Below, one piece after another: positions 8,319 to 16,186 of a stretch of 64,000 nt of DNA; within the stretch, counting starts at the first letter, position 1, and every line of letters begins with the position of its first letter. Both the position numbers and the translations under genes were made by a program. The notes beneath the pieces are model-generated. The model did no database searches and was not told the DNA's origin. It saw only the letters and a program-made list of their open reading frames with translations. The stretch spans positions 4,526,001-4,590,000 of the forward strand of contig NZ_CP107964.1 of assembly GCF_041434935.1 (NCBI RefSeq), in the 5' to 3' direction. The DNA comes from Kitasatospora sp. NBC_00374. GTDB lineage: Bacteria > Actinomycetota > Actinomycetes > Streptomycetales > Streptomycetaceae.

Positions 8319-8732
8319 GTGATCTCGATCGCCAACGCGCAGGTATGGGTGCACGACCAGGAGGAGGCACTCGCCTTCTACACCGAGAAGGTCGGCCTGG
8401 AGGTGCGGGACGACGTCAGCTTCCCCGAGCTGGGCGACTTCCGCTGGCTGACCGTCGGGCCGCCCGGACAGCAGGACATCGCCATCGTGCTGATGGCCAT
8501 CCCCGGCCCGCCCGTGATGGACCCCGCCACCGCCGAACAGGTCCGCGACCTGACGGCCAAGGGCTTCGCCGGCACGGTCTTCCTCAGGACCGACGACTGC
8601 CAGGCGTCCTACGAGGAGATGACCTCCCGCGGAGTCGAGTTCACGGAGAAGCCCGAGCAGCGCCCCTACGGCATCGACTCCGGCTTCCGTGACCCGTCCG
8701 GCAACAACATCCGGCTCACCCAGGTCCTGTGA
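8319..8732 (+). CDS. VOC-family (glyoxalase/bleomycin-resistance fold) protein
   Basis: A 137-residue cytoplasmic protein starting with GTG, six bases after a strong GAGGAGG. It has two beta-alpha-beta-beta-beta units. The opening ISIANAQVWVHDQEEALAFY and the ending RDPSGNNIRLTQ are typical of small vicinal-oxygen-chelate proteins. Such proteins are dioxygenases, isomerases or antibiotic-sequestering proteins, and the substrate is not deducible. It probably shares a transcript with the AraC-type gene. Confidence 0.85.
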   Translation: MISIANAQVWVHDQEEALAFYTEKVGLEVRDDVSFPELGDFRWLTVGPPGQQDIAIVLMAIPGPPVMDPATAEQVRDLTAKGFAGTVFLRTDDCQASYEEMTSRGVEFTEKPEQRPYGIDSGFRDPSGNNIRLTQVL

Positions 8733-8861
8733 CCGGGCCGGGCGGGCGGCCGTCCGCGGCGGGACTCCCCCGCCGCCGGGCCACTCCCCGTCCGCTCTGG
8801 CGCGCCATCGGGTTTCGGGACACGCCAGGTCCAACACGACCGTCTCGAAGCGTTCGGTCAC
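8733..8861 (-). pseudogene. Remnant of a PIN-type toxin gene (5' end only)
   Basis: A GTG at 8861 overlaps the antitoxin stop by four bases (GTGA), the usual arrangement for translationally coupled toxin-antitoxin pairs. The reading begins MTERFETVVLDLA, which looks like the first beta strand of a PIN-domain ribonuclease with its first acidic residue. It then turns into low-complexity Arg/Pro/Gly sequence with none of the later acidic motifs, and runs straight into the convergent VOC gene. I read this as a toxin cut off after about a dozen residues. The stub is too short for a firm family call. Confidence 0.4.
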
Positions 8862-9106
8862 GCGGCGCTCGCCGGACCCGCCGACCCGGCGGAGCCGAAG
8901 ATCCTGGCGTGCGCCTCGGACATCTCCTCGTCGGTGAACGCGCCCTGCTCATCCTGGTAGCGGCGAAGGTCGTCCGCGAGCAGCTGGTGCCGAATCTGGC
9001 GGGCGACCGCCTCCGCGACATACCCGGAGACGTTGTCGGTGAGCTTTCTCAGCTCGTCCACCTGTTCCGTCGGGAGGGTGACGGTGATGCGAGTGGTTGC
9101 TGCCAT
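8858..9106 (-). CDS. Ribbon-helix-helix antitoxin-like protein
   Basis: An 82-residue protein. The N-terminal RITVTLPTEQVDELRKLTDN matches the beta strand and first helix of a ribbon-helix-helix (CopG/VapB-like) DNA-binding dimer, followed by VSGYVAEAVARQIRHQLL. The acidic tail (DDLRRYQDEQGAFTDEEM) is the type that wraps a cognate PIN toxin. No intact toxin follows, so this is probably an orphan antitoxin that still represses its own promoter. It is divergent from the LLM oxidoreductase, with 62 bases between the starts. Confidence 0.8.
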   Translation of the reverse strand: MAATTRITVTLPTEQVDELRKLTDNVSGYVAEAVARQIRHQLLADDLRRYQDEQGAFTDEEMSEAHARIFGSAGSAGPASAA

Positions 9107-9155
9107 GAGGAGAGCGTGCTGCGGTATGCGCCTGAGTGGCGGGCTCTTCGGGACA

Positions 9156-9161
9156 TAGGGT
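9156..9161 (+). promoter_or_regulatory. Candidate -10 element TAGGGT for a leaderless LLM oxidoreductase mRNA
   Basis: TAGGGT ends seven bases before the ATG at 9169. A purine-rich GAGGG lies only one base from that ATG, too close to work as a Shine-Dalgarno site. Confidence 0.4.
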
Positions 9162-9168
9162 CGAGGGC

Positions 9169-10056
9169 ATGCGACTGAGTACCGTGATCCTCCCCATCCA
9201 CCGGTGGGGCGAGGGACAGAAGATCTGGCGGCGGGCCGAGGACCTCGGGTTCCATGCCGCGTACACCTATGACCACCTATCGTGGCGGTCGTTCCGGGAC
9301 GCGCCCTGGTACGGCGCGATTCCCACCCTGACCGCCGCCGCGACGGCCACCGAGCGGATCCGGCTGGGGACGCTCGTCACCTCGCCGAACTTTCGGCACC
9401 CGGTCACCCTGGCCAAGGAGTTGCTGACGGTCGACGACGTCTCCGACGGGCGGCTCACCGTCGGGATCGGGGCCGGCGGGGTCGGGTTCGACGCCACGGC
9501 GACCGGGCAGGAGGCGTGGTCGCCGAAGGAGCGGGCGGACCGGTTCGCCGAGTTCCTGCCGCTGCTGGACGAACTGCTCACCAGCGACGCGACCACCAGC
9601 GAGGGCCGCTACTACTCGGCCGTCGAGGCGCGCAACATCCCCGGCTGCGTCCAGCGGCCCCGGGTGCCGTTCTACGTCGCCGCCGCCGGCCCGCGCGCGC
9701 TGCGGCTGGCGGCGGAGTACGGCCAGGGCTGGGTGACGTACGGCGACCCGCGCGGGCCGGCGGATGTGCCGGTCGAGCAGGCGCCGGCCGTGATCGCCGC
9801 CCAGCTGGCCAAGCTCACCGCCGCCTGCGAGGAGCGTGGCCGGGACGTGGCGGAGCTGGAGAAGGTACTGCTGCAGGGGTCGACGGCGGAGCGGCCGCTG
9901 GCCTCGTTGGACGCGTTCGTCGACTGGGCCGGCAGGTACCGGGAGCTGGGCATCACCGAGCTGGTGATCCACTGGCCGGTCCCGGACTCGATCTTCGAGA
10001 ACGACCTCGCGGTCTTCGAGCGGATCGCCACCGAGGGCCTCGCACAGCTGGGTTGA
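9169..10056 (+). CDS. LLM-class F420-dependent oxidoreductase
   Basis: A 295-residue luciferase-like TIM-barrel protein. It opens MRLSTVILPIHRWGEGQKIW and contains AEDLGFHAAYTYDHLSW, the ERIRLGTLVTSPNFRHPVTL segment and DGRLTVGIGAGG, all typical of F420 (sometimes FMN) dependent actinobacterial oxidoreductases. The substrate is unknown. The ATG at 9169 is chosen because the fold begins there. The gene stands alone, divergent from the antitoxin, and ends in a strong hairpin. Confidence 0.88.
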   Translation: MRLSTVILPIHRWGEGQKIWRRAEDLGFHAAYTYDHLSWRSFRDAPWYGAIPTLTAAATATERIRLGTLVTSPNFRHPVTLAKELLTVDDVSDGRLTVGIGAGGVGFDATATGQEAWSPKERADRFAEFLPLLDELLTSDATTSEGRYYSAVEARNIPGCVQRPRVPFYVAAAGPRALRLAAEYGQGWVTYGDPRGPADVPVEQAPAVIAAQLAKLTAACEERGRDVAELEKVLLQGSTAERPLASLDAFVDWAGRYRELGITELVIHWPVPDSIFENDLAVFERIATEGLAQLG

Positions 10057-10078
10057 GCCTCCCGGGGGCGGTCCCGGA

Positions 10079-10115
10079 CGCAGTCGGGTGGCCACGGTGT
10101 GGCCACCCGATTGCG
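10079..10115 (+). terminator. Hairpin terminator after the LLM oxidoreductase
   Basis: Arms of 17 bases (10079-10095 and 10099-10115, one G-T pair) enclose a GGT loop, 22 bases after the stop. There is no U tract, as is usual in this GC-rich genome. Confidence 0.7.
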
Positions 10116-10174
10116 GTTCGATCACGACGTGTCCGATTGATGGCTCAATGAGCCGACTTTCGTAGGGATTGCGG

Positions 10175-10204
10175 TTGTTGGTCCGGAGGGTCCGCTCTCA
10201 TAAT
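10175..10204 (+). promoter_or_regulatory. Candidate promoter of the four-gene membrane cassette
   Basis: TTGTTG (10175-10180) and CATAAT (10199-10204) are separated by 18 bases in an unusually AT-rich patch. Transcription would begin near 10211, giving a leader of about 100 bases before the first cassette gene. Confidence 0.45.
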
Positions 10205-10314
10205 TCCAGCTGACACGCGTGTCGGTCGGCTTCATCCGGGCAGCAGGGGGAGGCTCGCGAGGCTCGGGCCCGCGCGCGGCACAGTCCGTTCCACCTGGGG
10301 GGAGTCCCTTGACC

Positions 10315-11232
10315 GTGCCCGAAGACAGCCCTGACGCCGACTCGGCTGTCCCTGAGAGCCTGTCAGCGGCTCCGGCCCTCCCGTCCCTTCCGGAGTCGCA
10401 GCCGCAGCCGCAGCTCGACCCGCAGCCGGAGCCGGAGCGGGAGTCACAGCCGGGGGCGCTGCCGGAGTCGCAGCCGAAGCGCGGCCCGGCCCGGCCCGCC
10501 CGGGTGGCCCTCGCGGTCGCCGGTCTGCTGGCCGTCACCGCCACCAGCACCGCGGTCACCGTCGCCGTCGGCAGACCCGAGGACCGGCCCCGGGCCGTGG
10601 CGGCCGCCCCCGCGGCGACGCCGAGCGCGACCGCGTCGGCCACCCCGTCGCCTAGCCCCTCGCCGACCGTCGTCCCGAGCACCCCGCCGCCGCCCGCGCC
10701 CAAGCCGAGCAGCACCCTGCACGGCACCGTCAGCGGCGACCGGCACGGCGGTGACCTGCGCTTCTTCCTGGTCCCGATGCCGGACGGCGCCGAGTCCTAC
10801 GGCTCCTCGGACGGAACGAAGCTGAGCACGGACGACCTGTCCGCCGAGTTCGGCAACTCGGACGAGATCCCGCGCATCCTGAAGTCCTACGGCTACCAGG
10901 ACGACGCCGCCGAGCGCCGCTACCGCACCGCCGACGGCAAGCAGGAGGTGTCCGTGCGGATGCTGCGCTTCAGGAACAGCGACATGGCGCGCGAGTTCGC
11001 CAAGGGGATGAGCTTCGACTCCGGCGACTCCTTCGACATCGACGGCGACAGCGGAGCCAAGGGCGTGCTGATGAAGCCCGAGCAGGAGGCCTGGACCGGG
11101 AAGCTGGTCGGGGTCTCCTCCGTGGGCGATGTCGAGTACCAGGTCTCCGTCTATGTGAAGGGCACCCCGGACAAGGCCCTGCTGGCGGACGCGATGCGGC
11201 GTCAGCGTGAGCGTCTGGGCTCCGGTGGCTGA
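10315..11232 (+). CDS. Cassette protein 1: single-pass membrane protein, unknown function
   Basis: About 305 residues. The start is GTG at 10315, with GGGGGGAG ten bases upstream; TTG at 10309 is a weaker alternative. An acidic Pro/Gln/Glu-rich N-terminal tail (1-60) is followed by one membrane helix (about 63-85), a Ser/Pro/Thr-rich stalk (90-130) and a C-terminal domain starting GGDLRFFLVPMPDG. The positive PKRGPARPAR before the helix places the N-terminus inside and the domain outside. The same plan and the D-L-R-x-L-L-x-P-x-P-x-G opening recur in the next three genes. The family is not recognised. Confidence 0.78.
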   Translation: MPEDSPDADSAVPESLSAAPALPSLPESQPQPQLDPQPEPERESQPGALPESQPKRGPARPARVALAVAGLLAVTATSTAVTVAVGRPEDRPRAVAAAPAATPSATASATPSPSPSPTVVPSTPPPPAPKPSSTLHGTVSGDRHGGDLRFFLVPMPDGAESYGSSDGTKLSTDDLSAEFGNSDEIPRILKSYGYQDDAAERRYRTADGKQEVSVRMLRFRNSDMAREFAKGMSFDSGDSFDIDGDSGAKGVLMKPEQEAWTGKLVGVSSVGDVEYQVSVYVKGTPDKALLADAMRRQRERLGSGG

Positions 11233-11296
11233 GCCGCAGCCGGCCGAGCTGCCGGCCTCCGTCCCCGACGCGACCCCACCTGCTCAGGAGCACCCC

Positions 11297-12160
11297 GTGA
11301 CCACCGAGACCCCGGAACCACCGGTTCCCGAGGCTCCCGCCGTACCCCCGGCACCTCCCGCCCCGCCCGAGCCCGGGACGCCGGCCGAGGCCGAAGCCGT
11401 ACCCGGGACGCCGGCCGAGCCCGGTGCCGAGCCCGGTGCCGTGGCCGACGCCGAGGCCCGGCCCGGCACACGCAGGATCGGCACCGCCCGGCTGCTGATC
11501 GCCGCCGCGCTGCTCGGCCCGCTGCTCGGTGCGGTGGGCGGCTACGCCATCCAGGCGAGCCGGCCCCCGACGCCGCTGCCGTCCCTGCAGGTCGGCACGC
11601 CGCACTACCCGGCCGCCACTCTGGACGAGCAGGCCGCCGCGGCGGCCCTGCCCAGGCCGCCAGCCGTCGACGGCGACCTGCGCAAGCTGCTGATCAGCAG
11701 GCCGGAGGGCACCGAGGCCTGGGACAACTACGGCTACGGCGACGACTCCGGCTGGATGACGATCGGTGAGAAGGCGCTGTCGTACGGCGGCGCGGACCGC
11801 GAGTTCCGCTCGCTGGTCCGGGAGGGCTTCCAGCGGGACGCCTACCTGGCCTGGAAGAAGGGCGAGACCCGCTACCTGGTCGAGCTCATCCAGTACGACG
11901 CCAAGTCCAGCCAGTCGGCGGTCGCGCTGGTCAACGAGCTGACGGGCGGCCAGCCGCTGGACGGCGGGACGATCAACGGCTCGTACAAGGCCTCCGACAA
12001 GCAGTACACGTACAGCGAGAGCACGGAGAAGTACTACTACGGGGAGGCGGTGGCACGGCGCGGCAACGTCGCGATGCTGATCACGGTCTACTCCCCGAGC
12101 CAGGTCAACGGCGACGAGCTCAAGGCCCTCGCCAAGCTGCAGTGGGAGCGGCTGGTATGA
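11297..12160 (+). CDS. Cassette protein 2: single-pass membrane protein, unknown function
   Basis: A 287-residue protein. The start is GTG at 11297, with CAGGAG six bases upstream; an in-frame GTG at 11225 overlapping gene 1 is possible. A Pro/Glu/Ala-rich inner tail (1-60, repeated PGTPAE units) leads to one helix (about 64-86) and an outer domain starting VDGDLRKLLISRPEG. The domain contains GETRYLVELIQYD and ends DELKALAKLQWERLV, the same ending style as gene 1. It has no Cys. Its stop overlaps the start of gene 3 (ATGA), indicating coupled translation. Confidence 0.78.
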   Translation: MTTETPEPPVPEAPAVPPAPPAPPEPGTPAEAEAVPGTPAEPGAEPGAVADAEARPGTRRIGTARLLIAAALLGPLLGAVGGYAIQASRPPTPLPSLQVGTPHYPAATLDEQAAAAALPRPPAVDGDLRKLLISRPEGTEAWDNYGYGDDSGWMTIGEKALSYGGADREFRSLVREGFQRDAYLAWKKGETRYLVELIQYDAKSSQSAVALVNELTGGQPLDGGTINGSYKASDKQYTYSESTEKYYYGEAVARRGNVAMLITVYSPSQVNGDELKALAKLQWERLV

Positions 12161-13035
12161 GTGAGTCCGCAGTGAACCCGGCCCCGGCCCCGGCCCCGGC
12201 CCCGGCTCCGGCTCCGGTCGAGCCGTCGCCCGTCCCGACTCCTGAGCCCGTCACGGCGGCCCCGGCCTCGGGCCCGGCCCCGGTTTCGGGATCCGCCCCG
12301 CGGGCCGGCTTCGCCGTACGGGCCGGCGCCGCCGTGGTGGCCGCCGCCCTGGTCGGGGTCGGCCTCGGCCTCGGCATCATCAAGGTCGGGTACGACGACC
12401 GGCCCGCCGCCCAGGCCCTGCCCGCCCCCGCCCCGAGCGCGACCGCCTCGCCGTCCCCCGCGTTCGGTGCCAAGTCCAACGGCAGCCACTTCGGCTCGAT
12501 GCGCGACCTGCTGCTGCCGGTGCCGACGGGCTACTCGCTCGGCCCGGACTCCGGCGCGTACGGCAACGACACCGAGCTGACGGAGGAGCAGCGCAAGGCG
12601 TGGGTCGAGGACGACGTCCGGGCCCTGCCGCCGAAGCTCCAGGATCTCGTCCGCAAGGTCTGGCAGGAGACCCCGCTCAAGGGCGGCGGCGTCCGCACCA
12701 TGGTCAGCGGCGACGCCGGCATGGTGGTGACGGTCTGGCTGCTGCAGTACCACCAGGAGGCCGTGAAGGCGGACAACGCCTGGGCCGAGGCGCTGGGTTC
12801 CGACTCCGGCCTGTTCCGGATCGGCCCGGAGATCCCCGGGCACGCCGAGGCGCACTGCTACCTGCCGCACCTGCCACCGGGCTCCCTGGTGGACTACCTG
12901 TCCTGCTCCGCGGCCGAGGGCGACCTCCGCGTGGTGGTCCGGGTCGAAGGCGTCGCGCCGCTGCCCAAGGACAAGGTCGTCACCCTCTTCACCCAGCAGC
13001 TCGACCGGCTGGCCCGTCCAGGAGCGTCCGTATGA
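12157..13035 (+). CDS. Cassette protein 3: single-pass membrane protein, unknown function
   Basis: A 292-residue protein. Its ATG overlaps the previous stop (ATGA), with GGGAG eight bases upstream. The inner tail is almost pure Pro-Ala (8-45, built from six-base CCGGCC/CCGGCT repeats). One helix spans about 55-76, and an outer domain begins SMRDLLLPVPTGYS. The domain contains MVVTVWLLQYHQEAVKA, a Cys pair (HCYLPHL and LSCSAAE) that could form a disulfide, and ends KVVTLFTQQLDRLA. It aligns by eye with genes 2 and 4. Confidence 0.78.
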   Translation: MSESAVNPAPAPAPAPAPAPVEPSPVPTPEPVTAAPASGPAPVSGSAPRAGFAVRAGAAVVAAALVGVGLGLGIIKVGYDDRPAAQALPAPAPSATASPSPAFGAKSNGSHFGSMRDLLLPVPTGYSLGPDSGAYGNDTELTEEQRKAWVEDDVRALPPKLQDLVRKVWQETPLKGGGVRTMVSGDAGMVVTVWLLQYHQEAVKADNAWAEALGSDSGLFRIGPEIPGHAEAHCYLPHLPPGSLVDYLSCSAAEGDLRVVVRVEGVAPLPKDKVVTLFTQQLDRLARPGASV

Positions 13036-14141
13036 CCGACACCACCGAGCCCCTGCCCGAGGAGCCCGGCCGCCCGCCGACGGCGCCGCCGGTCCAGCCG
13101 CCCGCTCAGCAGCCGGCTCAGCCGGCTGTCGCACCGCAGGCCGCACCGCAGGCCGCACCGCCGTCCGCACCGGCGCCCGTACCGCCGCCGGCCCAGCCGT
13201 GGGCCGCGCCGGCCACCGGTGCGACGGTCGACGAGGTCTGGGCGCTGCCGATGGAGGCGGCCCTCGCCGAGCAGGCCCGCCGGCCCCGCCGGGCGGCGCT
13301 GCTGCGGTGGGGCGGCGCCGCGCTGATCCTGGTGCTGACCGGCACGGCCACCGCCGTCGCCGTCACCGCACCCGAGCGCACCAGCCTCCCCGGTCTGCGG
13401 ACCCCCAACGACGGCCGCTACGCCTTCCCGCCGCTGTCGCTGCCGCCGCTGCCCGCGGGCAAGGAGGCACCGGGCAAGGCCGACCTGCACCGGCACTTCG
13501 CGGACCTGCGGCAGCTGCTGCTGCCCGCGCCGGCCGGAGCGACGCTCGAACAGCCGGCCCCGGACGCCTCCACGAGCGCCTCCGCGGGCGCGACCCCGAG
13601 CGCCGGCCCGAGCCCGGCCATCAGCCCGAGCCCGGGCACCAGCCCGACCGGAAGCCCGAGCACCGGCAGCGGCGCGAGCCCGACCGCCGGCGCGCTCCCC
13701 GCCGGGATCTGGGCCGACTGCAACGGCTTCGCGGCCGGCGACAAGAACCCGGAGAAGACCACCGCAGCCCTGCTGGAGAGCGCCTGCCGGGCCGCCACCA
13801 AGCGGGTCTGGACCGGTCCGGACGGCACCCGCACCGAGATCTGGCTGCTGCAGTTCGGCTCCAACACCGAGGCCAACCGCTTCTACGAGCGCACCGCCAC
13901 CAAGTCGGAGCCGAAGGACACCGCCGCGCTCCACCGCTCCGACCTGGTCTTCTCCGCCATGCCGAGCGTCGCGGCCCAGGCCCGGGCCACCGGTCAGAAG
14001 ACCGACGGCCGGCCCGTCGCGCAGGCCGCCGACATCGCGGCCGGAGACGTGGTGGCCCGGATCGTGATGACCAACCCGCAGGGCGTACCGGAGCAGGCCT
14101 TCCGGCAGGTGGCCGTGCTCCAGGCGGACCTGCTGGCCTGA
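13032..14141 (+). CDS. Cassette protein 4: single-pass membrane protein, unknown function
   Basis: A 369-residue protein, the longest of the set. Its ATG overlaps the stop of gene 3 (ATGA), with GGAG seven bases upstream. A Pro/Gln/Ala-rich inner tail (1-65) is followed by a basic RRPRRAALLRW, one helix (about 92-113) and an outer domain starting DLRQLLLPAPAG. That domain is interrupted by a Ser/Pro/Gly/Thr-rich insert (about 178-220). It then continues with ADCNGF and ESACRAA (likely disulfide), RTEIWLLQFGS, and the ending FRQVAVLQADLLA. A perfect hairpin follows, closing the operon. Confidence 0.78.
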   Translation: MTDTTEPLPEEPGRPPTAPPVQPPAQQPAQPAVAPQAAPQAAPPSAPAPVPPPAQPWAAPATGATVDEVWALPMEAALAEQARRPRRAALLRWGGAALILVLTGTATAVAVTAPERTSLPGLRTPNDGRYAFPPLSLPPLPAGKEAPGKADLHRHFADLRQLLLPAPAGATLEQPAPDASTSASAGATPSAGPSPAISPSPGTSPTGSPSTGSGASPTAGALPAGIWADCNGFAAGDKNPEKTTAALLESACRAATKRVWTGPDGTRTEIWLLQFGSNTEANRFYERTATKSEPKDTAALHRSDLVFSAMPSVAAQARATGQKTDGRPVAQAADIAAGDVVARIVMTNPQGVPEQAFRQVAVLQADLLA

Positions 14142-14153
14142 GCGGCGGTCAAC

Positions 14154-14210
14154 GGCAGGGCCGGCCCGTCAGGGTTCTGCGGTGCAGAGCCCCTAGGGGC
14201 CGGCCCTGCC
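14154..14210 (+). terminator. Hairpin terminator after the four-gene cassette
   Basis: Perfect 14-base arms (14154-14167 GGCAGGGCCGGCCC and 14197-14210) enclose a 29-base loop, 13 bases after the stop. Confidence 0.75.
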
Positions 14211-14283
14211 GCGTCATCCCGGAGGACGATCCCGGGCTCAGCATCCCAGCTCATGCCCGGCACACGAGCCGCCCACTACCTTG

Positions 14284-15294
14284 GTGAACGTGTCCACTGT
14301 CATCAAGACGGACGGCCTCACCAAGAGGTTCCCCCGGGTCACCGCTCTCGATCAGCTCACCGTGGAGGTGCAGCCCGGAGTGGTTGGCCTGGTCGGTTCG
14401 AACGGGGCGGGCAAGTCCACACTCATCAAGATCCTGCTCGGGCTCGCCCCGGCCACCTCCGGCACCGGCCAGGTCCTCGGCCTGGACATCGCCACCGAGG
14501 GCCCGGCGATCCGCGAGCGCGTCGGCTACATGCCGGAGCACGACTGCCTGCCGCCCGACGTCTCGGCGACGGAGTTCGTCGTCCACATGGCGCGGATGGC
14601 CGGCCTGCCGGCCGCCGCCGCCCGGGAACGGACGGCCGACACGCTGCGCCATGTCGGCCTCTACGAGGAGCGGTACCGCCCGATGGGCGGCTACTCCACG
14701 GGCATGAAGCAGCGCGTGAAACTGGCCCAGGCGCTCGTCCACGACCCGCAGCTGGTGCTGCTCGACGAGCCGACCAACGGGCTCGACCCGGTCGGCCGCG
14801 ACGACATGCTGGCCCTGATCCGCCGGGTCCACAGCGACTTCGGCATCTCGGTCCTGGTCACCACCCACCTGCTCGGCGAGCTCGAACGCACCTGTGACCA
14901 CCTGGTGGTGATCGACGGCGGCCGGCTGCTGCGCTCCTCCTCGACCGCCTCCTTCACCGAGGCCACCCAGCTGCTCGCGGTGGAGGTCACCGACCACCCC
15001 GACGACCTGTCCCTGGACGCCGACCTCGCGGTCCGCGACCGGCTCGCCGCCGCCGGGCTCACCGTCCGCCCGGACGGCTCCCGGGTGCTGCTGGTCGAGA
15101 TGGCGGGCGAGGACACCTACGACACCATCCGGGACACCGTCGCCGGCCTCGGCCTCGGCCTGGTCCGGCTGGAGCAGCGCCGCCACCGGGTCGCCGAGAT
15201 CTTCACCACCGACTCGTCCGAGGCGCCGTCGGACGCGCCCGTGGCGAGCGCCGACCAGCAGGCAGGAGGTGCTCCCGATGTCGTTGCCTCCTGA
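14284..15294 (+). CDS. ABC transporter ATP-binding protein (first pair)
   Basis: About 336 residues. It has Walker A GSNGAGKST near 38, Q-loop region GYMPEHDCLPPDVSA, signature YSTGMKQRVKLAQAL, Walker B LVLLDEPTNGLD and H-loop TTHLLGELE, followed by a C-terminal extension of about 110 residues of the kind seen in NatA/CcmA-like exporters. GTG at 14284 is the likely start; TTG 14281 and GTG 14290 are alternatives, and no Shine-Dalgarno site is clear. The permease start overlaps its 3' end by 17 bases, so the two are coupled. The cargo is unknown. Confidence 0.9.
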   Translation: MNVSTVIKTDGLTKRFPRVTALDQLTVEVQPGVVGLVGSNGAGKSTLIKILLGLAPATSGTGQVLGLDIATEGPAIRERVGYMPEHDCLPPDVSATEFVVHMARMAGLPAAAARERTADTLRHVGLYEERYRPMGGYSTGMKQRVKLAQALVHDPQLVLLDEPTNGLDPVGRDDMLALIRRVHSDFGISVLVTTHLLGELERTCDHLVVIDGGRLLRSSSTASFTEATQLLAVEVTDHPDDLSLDADLAVRDRLAAAGLTVRPDGSRVLLVEMAGEDTYDTIRDTVAGLGLGLVRLEQRRHRVAEIFTTDSSEAPSDAPVASADQQAGGAPDVVAS

Positions 15295-16177
15295 GCCCAG
15301 GACCGCGCCCGACAGCGGCGTCATCCACAACATCGGCTACCGCGGCTACCGGGGCCCCCGGCTCGGCCGCTCGTACGCCACCCGCTCGCTGTTCGTGCAG
15401 AGCCTGCGCGGTGCCTACGGACTGGGCCGCTCCGGCAAGTCCAAGGTGCTGCCGATGCTGATCCTCGGCGCGCTCTCCGCGATCGCCCTAGTGATCGTCA
15501 CCGCGACGATCATGACGAAGCAGCAGAAGCTGATGACGGACTACACCGCCTTCCTCAGCAACTTCGGCCTGCTGGTCACCATCTTCCTGGCCGCCCAGGC
15601 GCCCGTGCTGATGTCCCGGGACCTGCGGCACAACACCGTGCCGCTGTACTTCTCCCGGCCGATCACCCGCGGCGACTACGTCCGCGCCAAGTTCGCCGCG
15701 ATGACCGCCGCCATGCTGATCCTGATGGTGGTGCCGCTGCTGGTGCTCTACATCGGGGCCGTGCTCGGCAAGCTGTCCTTCGGCGACAACACCGAGCACT
15801 TCCTCTACGGCCTGGGCGCCGCCGTGCTCTACGCGGTGGTCTACTCCGCGATCGCGCTGCTGATCGCCGCCGCCACCCCGCGGCGCGGCTTCGGCGTGGC
15901 GGCCATCATGGGCGTGCTGGTCGTCAGCAACATCCTGGCCACCATCGCCTACGGCATCAACGGCGGCTTCGAGGGCACGGAGTCCGCCAACTGGGTCGCC
16001 GTGATCTCCCCGGAGATGCTCGTGGAGAGCGTCGTCAACGAGCTCTTCGGCCTGGCGACCGACGGCCGGGGGATCCACGCCCCGAGCACCCTCGCGGCCG
16101 TGGTCTTCGCGATCGAGCTCCTCGCCGTGGTGGTCCTCTCGTACCTGTCCACGCTCCGCCGCTACCGGAAGATCTGA
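15278..16177 (+). CDS. ABC-2 type permease (first pair)
   Basis: A 299-residue integral membrane protein with about six helices and a conserved N-terminal cytosolic tail (VIHNIGYRGYRGPRLGRSY). The ATG at 15278 follows AGGAGGT by seven bases, inside the end of the ATPase gene. The loop HNTVPLYFSRPITRGDYVRAKF is the ABC-2 permease signature before helix 3. It is followed nine bases later by a second ATPase gene. The order ATPase-permease-ATPase-permease suggests one operon with two related exporters or one hetero-complex. Confidence 0.88.
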   Translation: MSLPPEPRTAPDSGVIHNIGYRGYRGPRLGRSYATRSLFVQSLRGAYGLGRSGKSKVLPMLILGALSAIALVIVTATIMTKQQKLMTDYTAFLSNFGLLVTIFLAAQAPVLMSRDLRHNTVPLYFSRPITRGDYVRAKFAAMTAAMLILMVVPLLVLYIGAVLGKLSFGDNTEHFLYGLGAAVLYAVVYSAIALLIAAATPRRGFGVAAIMGVLVVSNILATIAYGINGGFEGTESANWVAVISPEMLVESVVNELFGLATDGRGIHAPSTLAAVVFAIELLAVVVLSYLSTLRRYRKI

Positions 16178-16186
16178 GAGGTCGTC

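Noticed and set aside
5543..8692. Plus-strand open frame of 1049 codons across several genes
   Set aside because: It crosses two minus-strand genes and two plus-strand genes in other frames; long stop-free runs are expected at this GC content.
12177..12222. Six-base GC repeats as a non-coding microsatellite
   Set aside because: They lie in frame in cassette gene 3 and encode its Pro-Ala tail.
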